Shown piece by piece: positions 58,235-64,000 of a stretch of 64,000 nt of DNA; positions within the stretch are counted from its first letter, which is position 1; each line of letters begins with the position of its first letter. Both the position numbers and the translations under genes were made by a program. The stretch is from Lysobacter sp. Root76 (lineage in GTDB: Bacteria > Pseudomonadota > Gammaproteobacteria > Xanthomonadales > Xanthomonadaceae). The notes below the pieces were generated by a model that was not told the DNA's origin, made no database searches, and saw nothing but the letters and a program-made list of their open reading frames with translations. The stretch covers positions 1 through 64,000 of the forward strand of contig NZ_LMIK01000004.1 of the NCBI RefSeq assembly GCF_001428685.1. The letters are read 5' to 3'.

Positions 58235-58909
58235 CTAGGACGGGTTGTAGGCGACCCAGCCCCTGAACGTAAACCCGGCGTAGAACAGTTCGACGTTGTC
58301 GAATCCCGCTTGCTGCATCAGGGCCACGTCTTGTTCGGGCGAGAGCAGCGGCAGCCGGCTGCTGATGGCGGCGACCGCATTGCTCGCATCGAATCCGGGG
58401 ACGCCCGACGCCACGGCGAATGCGGCGTAGCGATTCAACCAGCGCAACTTCTGATCTTCGGCCTGGGGGACGCTGTGGTGAGCCACGATCAGCGGCGCCC
58501 CCGGCTTCAAGCGTCGCCTGAGTTCGCTTAGCGTATGCAGGCGCTCTTGCTCAGGAAGAAAGTGCAAGGTCAGCAGGCAGGTGGCGCCGTCGAAGGGACC
58601 CTGCGGCGCAGTGTCGATGTAGCCTTCCAGCAGTTCGACACGCGCAGCGAGCGGCCCCAGGGTGTCGCCGGCCAGCTTCAGCATCTCGGCCGACGGGTCC
58701 ACGCCCACGAAGCGCCACCCTGCCTGCGCTTCGGCGAAGACCTTCAATTCCAGACCGCCTCCGGCGCCGAGGACGAGCACGCGACCGTCCTGCGGAACGG
58801 TCTCGGCCAGCAGCAACGCGGCCATCTGTTGCATGGCATGAAAGCCCGGCACCTGCCTGACCGGACCTAGTGCGTAGCGAGAGACCGCTTGGGGATCGCA
58901 GAACGACAA
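58235..58909 (-). CDS. Class I SAM-dependent methyltransferase
   Basis: A 224-residue Rossmann methyltransferase. Motif I reads RVLVLGAGGGLELKVFAEAQ (residues about 42-60), motif II FVGVDPSAEMLKLAGD with the acidic Asp, and motif IV/post-I segments FDGATCLLTLHFLPEQERL and LKPGAPLIVAHHSVP. The substrate is unknown; the overall layout is that of small-molecule or UbiE-like enzymes. It is divergent from the PhnB-like gene. Confidence 0.85.
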   Translation of the reverse strand: MSFCDPQAVSRYALGPVRQVPGFHAMQQMAALLLAETVPQDGRVLVLGAGGGLELKVFAEAQAGWRFVGVDPSAEMLKLAGDTLGPLAARVELLEGYIDTAPQGPFDGATCLLTLHFLPEQERLHTLSELRRRLKPGAPLIVAHHSVPQAEDQKLRWLNRYAAFAVASGVPGFDASNAVAAISSRLPLLSPEQDVALMQQAGFDNVELFYAGFTFRGWVAYNPS

Positions 58910-59072
58910 GACAGGACTCCTACGCTGGCTTAGGGCCGTCGCATGCTACTGCAAAGTGTCCACGCTCGGCCGGCTGCGGGCGTCGGTCACGCGACAGGCA
59001 TGGCCGAGATTCACGCCGACTCGACCGCACCGCAGTAACCTCATCCTTCGGACTGGATTCAAGAGGCCTACC

Positions 59073-59558
59073 ATGATCGCCAAACTGCAGCCATGTCTTT
59101 GGTTCGACGGAAATGCCGAAGAGGCGTCGCGCTTCTATGCCGATACGTTTCCAGGAAGCCGCATCGGCACGGTCATGCGCGCGCCAGGCGACTATCCCGA
59201 CGGCATGGAAGGCGATGTCCTGACCGTCGAGATGACCATATTCGAAATGCCGTTCCTGCTGCTGAACGGGGGCGCCCAGTTCAAGTTCAACGAAGCGGTG
59301 AGCTTCCAGGTGGCGACGAACGATCAGGTGGAGACCGATCGCTACTGGCAGGCCATTACGGACAACGGCGGCGAGGAGAGCATGTGCGGCTGGTGCAAGG
59401 ACCGTTTCGGATTGTCCTGGCAGATCACCCCCAAGCGTCTGATCGAACTCATGGCCCGCGGCGGCGAAACGGCGCAGCGCGCATTCAAGGCCATGATGAC
59501 GATGAAGAAGATCGACATCGCCGCGCTCGATCGCGCGGTCAAGGGCGCCGATTCCTGA
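59073..59558 (+). CDS. PhnB-like VOC protein
   Basis: A 161-residue protein of the PhnB/3-demethylubiquinone-like VOC group. The pattern is clear: LQPCLWFDGNAEEASRFYADTFPGSRIG, MTIFEMPFLLLNGGAQFKFNEAVSF, the CGWCKDRFGLSWQITPKRLIELM block, and a C-terminal helix with AMMTMKKIDIAALDRAV. Such proteins bind small molecules; a specific reaction is not known. Start ATG 59073 follows AAGAGGCC. Confidence 0.88.
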   Translation: MIAKLQPCLWFDGNAEEASRFYADTFPGSRIGTVMRAPGDYPDGMEGDVLTVEMTIFEMPFLLLNGGAQFKFNEAVSFQVATNDQVETDRYWQAITDNGGEESMCGWCKDRFGLSWQITPKRLIELMARGGETAQRAFKAMMTMKKIDIAALDRAVKGADS

Positions 59559-59642
59559 ATCCTGAGCCTGCGACCGATCCGGCCGCAGGCTTGGGGCGCG
59601 TTCCCCGCTGGACCACGCGCAACGGTCCTGCAGACCGGTGCG

Positions 59643-61142
59643 CTACGCCGCGGCAGGCGGCCCGAACCAGGTGGTCAGCGCATCCGTCAGTCCCAGGTCC
59701 GTGCCCTCTCCCACCCAGGCCACGTATCCGTCGGGCCGAATCAGCACGGCAGTGGGCGCGGCGACCGTGCCGAGTGCCGGAAGCTCCCACTCGCCTTCGT
59801 AGACAGCGTCGATCGATTGGACCCGTTCGGCCCAAGGCGCGATATCCAGGCTGCCGGGCAGGCCTAGATTGAGCAGTAGCGGCCGCGCACGGTGCAGCAG
59901 GGCGTATACCCGCAGCGGGCCGTCGGCAGTGACCAGGTCGAGGTCGGGCATCCGGCGTCCGAGCAAGGGATGTCCCTGGCCGAAGTCGTAATGGATGCCC
60001 AGCCCGGACATCATCGCCGCGTACCGTTCGCGCGGCTCGTCCATGCGCAACAGCTCGGACATGGCCTCGCTCATGGCCTTGCTGCGCTCGTCGGTACGGT
60101 GCAGCGCGACCTGGGCCATCGTGTTGCGCAGCACGCGCGCCGCGATCGGATGGCGCTCGGCGTGGTAGCTGTCCAGCAGACTGTCCGGCGACACGCGATG
60201 TATCACCTGCGCCAGCTTCCATCCCAGATTCACCGCATCCTGCACACCGGTGTTGAGGCCCTGCCCGCCCACCGGGCTGTGCACGTGTGCGGCGTCGCCG
60301 GCCAACAGTATCCGTCGCTCGCGGTAGGCCGCGGCCTGCCGCGTCGTGTCGGTGAATCGGGAGATCCAGGTCGGGCTGTGCACGCCATAATCGGTTCCAT
60401 GTGCCGCGATCAAGGCCTGACTGAGATCGCTCAGGCTGGGTTCGCTCGCGGGTCCGACCTGCGCCTCGGTCACCATGACCCGGATCGGCCCCGTATCCTT
60501 GTAGATGATCTCGCCGTCGCGGATTTCGTACTCCAAGCGGCCGAAGGAGTGCACGCCGAGGGCATTGCGATGGATGCCCAAGCTCGGCATCTCGGTCATC
60601 TCGACCTCGGCGATCAGGCTGCTCGTGGTCGCGTCCCATCCGGGAAAATCGATGCCGGCGACCTTGCGGACCAGGCTGCGTCCTCCGTCGCAGCCGACCA
60701 GATACTCCGCGCGCAGCGACCGACCATCGGACAGCGCGACATCGACGCCGGTATCGTCCTGCGCGAATCCGATCACATCGCAGCCGCGATAGAACGTCAC
60801 CGCTTGCTCGTCGACCCAGCCGGCGAGAATGCGTTCGATGTGGTTCTGCCACAGCCCCAGCCCGTAGGGATGCCGGGTGGGGAAGTCGCTGATGTCCAAG
60901 CGGGTGCCGGCGAATCCCGCGACCTGGGCCAGCTGCCCCTGCGAGAGGAACCGCTCGGCGATGCCGCGCTGATCGAGCACCTCGATCGTGCGCGCGTGCA
61001 GACCGCCTGCGCGCGCGCCGGCGAGTTCCGAGCTGGCGCGCCGCTCGACGATCGCGACATTCACGCCCGCCAGGGCCAACTCGCCCGCCAGCATCAGACC
61101 GGTCGGACCGGCTCCAGCGATCACCACCGCGTGGCCGCTCAT
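59643..61142 (-). CDS. FAD-dependent aromatic/antibiotic monooxygenase
   Basis: A 499-residue class-A flavoprotein hydroxylase. The FAD-binding GxGxxG is AVVIAGAGPTGLMLAGELALAGVNVAIVERR; later come YLVGCDGGRSLVRKVAG, and RILLAGDAAHVHSPVGGQGLNTGVQDAVNLGWKLA (the GD motif). A thioredoxin-like C-terminal domain is present (AVLIRPDGYVAWVGE). This matches rifampicin-monooxygenase/PgaE-type enzymes that oxidise antibiotics or polyketides. Start MSGHAVV. A possible resistance or tailoring function is inferred from family only. Confidence 0.85.
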   Translation of the reverse strand: MSGHAVVIAGAGPTGLMLAGELALAGVNVAIVERRASSELAGARAGGLHARTIEVLDQRGIAERFLSQGQLAQVAGFAGTRLDISDFPTRHPYGLGLWQNHIERILAGWVDEQAVTFYRGCDVIGFAQDDTGVDVALSDGRSLRAEYLVGCDGGRSLVRKVAGIDFPGWDATTSSLIAEVEMTEMPSLGIHRNALGVHSFGRLEYEIRDGEIIYKDTGPIRVMVTEAQVGPASEPSLSDLSQALIAAHGTDYGVHSPTWISRFTDTTRQAAAYRERRILLAGDAAHVHSPVGGQGLNTGVQDAVNLGWKLAQVIHRVSPDSLLDSYHAERHPIAARVLRNTMAQVALHRTDERSKAMSEAMSELLRMDEPRERYAAMMSGLGIHYDFGQGHPLLGRRMPDLDLVTADGPLRVYALLHRARPLLLNLGLPGSLDIAPWAERVQSIDAVYEGEWELPALGTVAAPTAVLIRPDGYVAWVGEGTDLGLTDALTTWFGPPAAA

Positions 61143-61629
61143 GCCCACACCCCGGCCGGTGCGATTGCGGTCGCCGCCGATGCGGCGCATGCCTGCGCAT
61201 CGAGCACCCGCACAGTGGGGCCTGGGACCGGCCCGGCAAGCACACACCATTCTTCTTTCGCTGACAGCACGCTCATTTCGTCGCTCCAAAGCCCACGGGG
61301 TCGGGCTTTCGGCTGGCGATTTAGCGACACGGCCCGGGGCTTGCCGCAAGCCCCCCATGCGCTAAGATATTGATAGGGACGGGGTGTGTTCTACCCCCTG
61401 CTCCCATTTATCCTCCTGCACAGACCAGCGCTTCCCGCGAGCGCGCAGCGCCATGTACGGCGACGCCATCGGCCTGGAGCAAGCGTCCGTGGGCTTATAA
61501 ATCCAGGTCGCAGGGCGCAGAGTCTGCGCTCGCTATTGCGGCGACGCAGCAAACCCGCCTCTGCTTCAGCACCGGTGCTGCCTGCGTGGTGCAGTGCGGC
61601 AGAACAGCGCTGTGCCGCTGCGTACTTAG
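61143..61629. other. Region without a supported gene
   Basis: Upstream of the monooxygenase. Short open frames exist on both strands but show no family content or ribosome sites. The start of the decayed tectonin-like frame may lie in the right half of this interval. Confidence 0.4.
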
Positions 61630-61915
61630 CAGGCGCTGACGTATATCGCGGTCGCCAACGCCAACACCGTCTTCGGACTCAGCACCGCCGGCGAGGTCTA
61701 CCAGCTCGTCAATATGCCGTACCAACCCACGCCCGCGGGCGCCGATGTGGCATGCCGGCACCAGCCCGGACGGCAGCGTCTGGGGCGTCGACGGCAACGG
61801 CACCATCTCCATCCGGATCGGCGCCGGCATTGCCGTCGGCGCGGATCATCACCTGCACCACTATTTCAAGTCGCCGCTATGGCAGAAGCGCCAGAAGGAG
61901 CCGCCTTCGGCCTGA
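61630..61915 (+). pseudogene. Tectonin/propeller-like remnant (frameshifted)
   Basis: Two plus-strand frames together read like a tectonin-repeat protein: YIAVANANTVFGLSTAGEVY, then after a shift near 61745, MWHAGTSPDGSVWGVDGNGT and later LHHYFKSPLWQ with a TGA. The W-x-D-G-S-V-W-G-V-D-x-N-G-T pattern is the tectonin hallmark. No start or full repeat set is seen. It is a decayed gene or a terminal fragment. Confidence 0.6.
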
Positions 61916-61954
61916 TGCGCCGGAGCCCTAGATCGCGCCGCCAGGCTTGCGCGC

Positions 61955-62734
61955 TCACGCCTTCGGTATCGTCGCGAGTTTGGCGGTCTTGATCATGCGC
62001 TGCGCGCGCCGGCCGGTGCGGCCTTGCTTCAGCGCCCGGCGTTTTGCGGCCAAGGCATCGCCTTCATGCTCGAAGGTCAGGTTGTCGGCCTTCTTCGGAT
62101 CGAAATAGCCGACGTAGCCGCCGTGCGCGACGCCGAACGAAGGCAGGCTGAAGGCCTTCTTCCCCACCGTCACGGCGCCCATGAAGTTGTTGCGCGAACC
62201 CGGCTCCGGCGTGGGCGTGAAGTACAAGGGCAGCACGAAATCCGCAACGCCGATGCCGTCGATCAAGTAGGACTGCGCCTGCACGGCGTCGCACATCTCG
62301 AACCAATGGAACACGTCGCGGCCGAGCCCCGCCGGATGCGGCCCCTGCACGACCAGATTGATCTGCGGGTCGGCGATCATTTCCAGCGCTTCATGCGAGA
62401 GGCTGACGCTCCAGTCTTCCTGCAGGCCCTTGCTCAAGTCCAGGTACACCACGCCCGCCGGGACGCCGCGGAAGTCGGTTTCGTGCGCGCCGGCCAGCTC
62501 TTCGTCGAACCTGTCCAGCACGTACAGCACGCCGTCGCCGCGCATGTCCATCGGATCGAACTTGAAACGCCGCTTGCCCCTGTGGGCCGTGTGCCCTTCC
62601 AGACGGAGCGTCGCACCGAAGCCCCAGTAGGGCTCGAAGTCTCGCGCGATCTGGACGTTGATCGCCCGGATCACTTCCTGCATGCGGATGTCGCTGATGG
62701 CGCCGTGGCTCAGATTGAACACCGAGACGATCAT
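61955..62734 (-). CDS. Unknown protein with HEALE (HExxE) motif
   Basis: A 259-residue protein. It begins MIVSVFNLSHGAISDIRMQEVIRAINVQIARDFEPYWGFGATLRLE and contains DRFDEELAGAHETDFRGVPAGVVYLDLS, then WSVSLSHEALEMIADPQINLVVQ, whose SHEALEMIADP fits an HExxE metal-dependent layout with a downstream acidic residue. The C-terminus is basic (KRRALKQGRTGRRAQRMIKTAKL). It has no signal peptide. Function unknown; a metallopeptidase-like site is possible but unproven. Confidence 0.65.
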   Translation of the reverse strand: MIVSVFNLSHGAISDIRMQEVIRAINVQIARDFEPYWGFGATLRLEGHTAHRGKRRFKFDPMDMRGDGVLYVLDRFDEELAGAHETDFRGVPAGVVYLDLSKGLQEDWSVSLSHEALEMIADPQINLVVQGPHPAGLGRDVFHWFEMCDAVQAQSYLIDGIGVADFVLPLYFTPTPEPGSRNNFMGAVTVGKKAFSLPSFGVAHGGYVGYFDPKKADNLTFEHEGDALAAKRRALKQGRTGRRAQRMIKTAKLATIPKA

Positions 62735-62811
62735 GACCTGCCCTCCGTTGGCTCGACATCCGGGGCCAACGTCGGATGCGCGGAGGACAGGCCAGGACCG
62801 CTACCGTCCGA

Positions 62812-63780
62812 TCAGTTCTCGGGCACCCAGACGAAGCCTTCGCCCTGCGCCTTGACGTGGCCAAGGCCCGGGAACGGGAAATGCACCGCGTACAGGCGCA
62901 GATTGCCGTCGGCGGCGCGTTGCAGCAGCGCACGGCGGCTGGCCTGGGCCAGCGGCGCGTTCATGTCGTACTGCACGGTCCACTCCGGACGCTGCACCGA
63001 GATCACGAAATGGTGCGCGGTGTCGCCGATGTAGAGCAAGCGCTGGTCGCCCGATGCGATTTCATACGCGCTGTGCCCCGGCGTATGCCCGTCCACGGCC
63101 ACCGCGGTGACCACGCCGGGAACGATCGCGGCGCCAGGCTGGAAGGTCGCGACCTTGGGCGTCATCGCGGCCACCAGCTTGGCTGAATCGCGGTCCTTCT
63201 TCAGCGATTCCCATTCCGGCGCCGAGAGGTGGATGGAAGCATTGGGAAAGGCCAGCTTGCCCTCTTTGGTAAGCAAGCCGCCGGTGTGGTCCGGGTGCTG
63301 GTGCGAGAGGAAGATGTCCGTGACCTGCGAGGGCTCGACCCCGGCGGCACGCAACGACGCCGGCAGGCGCCCGGCGCGCGCGAACGAGGCGTCGGCCGCG
63401 CCGGTGTCGAACAGCAGGACGCGATCGCCGCTGCGGACCAGCAGCGGCTGGATGCTCAGGTGCAGCATGTCGGTCGGCTGCCCGGCCGCGCTCAGCAGTG
63501 CGTTCACCGCCTCGGCCGGCTGGCCGATGGCGAAGGTCTTGCCGTCGTTGGGGGCATCGATGTCGCCGTCTTTCAGCGCGGCCGCGTCCAGCGTGCCGAT
63601 CTTGAAGCGCAGCACGTCGGGGTTTGCGGCTTGGGGTGCCGCGGCCTGGGGCGCCGTGGCCGGGGCCGCGGCGACCGGAGCGGGCGTGTCGCTTGCGGCC
63701 GGTTGCGGCTTGGAGCAACCGGCGAGCATCGCGCCGGCCAGACTTGCGGCGATCAGGAGGGAGAGGTGAGTGCGGGTCAT
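62812..63780 (-). CDS. Metallo-beta-lactamase-fold lipoprotein
   Basis: A 322-residue lipoprotein (signal MTRTHLSLLIAASLAGAMLAGC, Cys22) with an Ala/Pro-rich spacer and an MBL-fold hydrolase domain. The metal site is DIFLSHQHPDHTGGL (HxHxDH type, with Gln at the third position), then the downstream His in DGHTPGHSAYEI and Asp in YIGDTAHHF. Related proteins act as quorum-quenching lactonases or other hydrolases; the substrate is unknown. Its start lies 38 bp beyond the stop codon of the partial gene at 63818, on the same strand. Confidence 0.85.
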   Translation of the reverse strand: MTRTHLSLLIAASLAGAMLAGCSKPQPAASDTPAPVAAAPATAPQAAAPQAANPDVLRFKIGTLDAAALKDGDIDAPNDGKTFAIGQPAEAVNALLSAAGQPTDMLHLSIQPLLVRSGDRVLLFDTGAADASFARAGRLPASLRAAGVEPSQVTDIFLSHQHPDHTGGLLTKEGKLAFPNASIHLSAPEWESLKKDRDSAKLVAAMTPKVATFQPGAAIVPGVVTAVAVDGHTPGHSAYEIASGDQRLLYIGDTAHHFVISVQRPEWTVQYDMNAPLAQASRRALLQRAADGNLRLYAVHFPFPGLGHVKAQGEGFVWVPEN

Positions 63781-63817
63781 GGACAGCTCCGAGATTTCGG
63801 GGGGAGGTGGTGTGGCG

Positions 63818-64000
63818 TTATGGGTGCTCTGCGCGCTTTTCCAACAGCGCCAGATAGTCCGTACATATCTTCAGCTTCTCGGGCCCAGGCTTGTTGCCGA
63901 GTTTGGTCTCGAAGTCCTGGGTCATCGCCGCGTTGTAGTCCTCCAGCGACTGCCAACCTTTGGGCGGCTGGCTCGCCGCCACGGCATGGCCGCGATCGAC
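63818..64000 (-). CDS. Partial gene, C-terminal end only
   Basis: A minus-strand frame that is open to the window edge and ends with TAA at 63818-63820. The last 60 codons read AASQPPKGWQSLEDYN, then a helical region and CTDYLALLEKRAEHP. The protein begins beyond position 64000. No family can be told from this part. It ends 38 bp upstream of the MBL-fold lipoprotein on the same strand, so the two may be an operon. Confidence 0.6.
   Translation of the reverse strand, partial: VDRGHAVAASQPPKGWQSLEDYNAAMTQDFETKLGNKPGPEKLKICTDYLALLEKRAEHP

Noticed and set aside
61370-61639. Plus-strand frame of about 89 residues before the tectonin-like remnant.
   Set aside because: Composition is not coding-like and no family is recognised; the decayed tectonin frame explains the right part better.

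Overview
The window is GC-rich, densely coded chromosomal DNA that fits a Lysobacter-like member of the Xanthomonadaceae. The evidence is a beta-lytic metalloendopeptidase of Lysobacter type (40118-41269), a toxin with a Xanthomonadaceae T4SS secretion domain (XVIPCD, 55254-56636), a PPi-dependent phosphofructokinase next to adk, and abundant REP-like palindromes of the GCGGC-tyAC-GCCGC type. I found no rRNA, tRNA or CRISPR array.

Left third (1-26 kb) is mostly core metabolism: a DUF192 lipoprotein, rubredoxin, thiE-hemL (overlapping), argD, a truncated glutathionylspermidine synthase, a secreted M20-like peptidase, an SDR, a kinase-fold protein, a DedA/PAP2/LssY membrane fusion, a LON-domain protein, a phage-repressor-like regulator with two candidate operators, mpl, adk, pfp, an AraC regulator, a VOC protein and several secreted proteins. 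Three pyrophosphate-handling enzymes lie within 11 kb: PPi-phosphofructokinase (15241), a proton-pumping pyrophosphatase fused to an OmpA-like domain (21284) and soluble pyrophosphatase (25688). They suggest that PPi is used as an energy currency.

Middle (26-47.5 kb): an Asp/Asn beta-hydroxylase-like dioxygenase, a large TonB-dependent receptor, an AraC regulator with a broken duplicate of its own C-terminus beside it, a membrane-anchored winged-helix/beta-propeller regulator, a K+-channel-like protein, thiC under a TPP riboswitch, two small compositionally distinct secreted genes, the beta-lytic protease, and a thrABC operon preceded by a recognisable Thr-rich leader peptide and attenuator hairpins.

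Right part (47.5-64 kb) is accessory and eroded. It holds gene fragments (ABM-like, NmrA, HxlR, tectonin-like), secreted or lipoprotein genes of unknown function, a DUF2384/Xre-MbcA-ParS antitoxin-like gene behind an unrecognised 320-residue gene, and a T4SS effector/immunity pair. The pair is a lipoprotein (candidate immunity) followed by a 460-residue protein with an HExxH zincin-like N-terminus and a C-terminal XVIPCD. I consider it the most interesting system here. A FAD monooxygenase, a methyltransferase, a PhnB-like protein and a metallo-beta-lactamase-fold lipoprotein complete the region.

Two intergenic regions (10.5-11.4 kb and 35.7-36.4 kb) carry copies of one composite dispersed repeat: a GTTGC(T/C) hexamer array, three strong hairpins (two with GGA in the loop), then tandem units of about 190-200 bp ending in REP palindromes.
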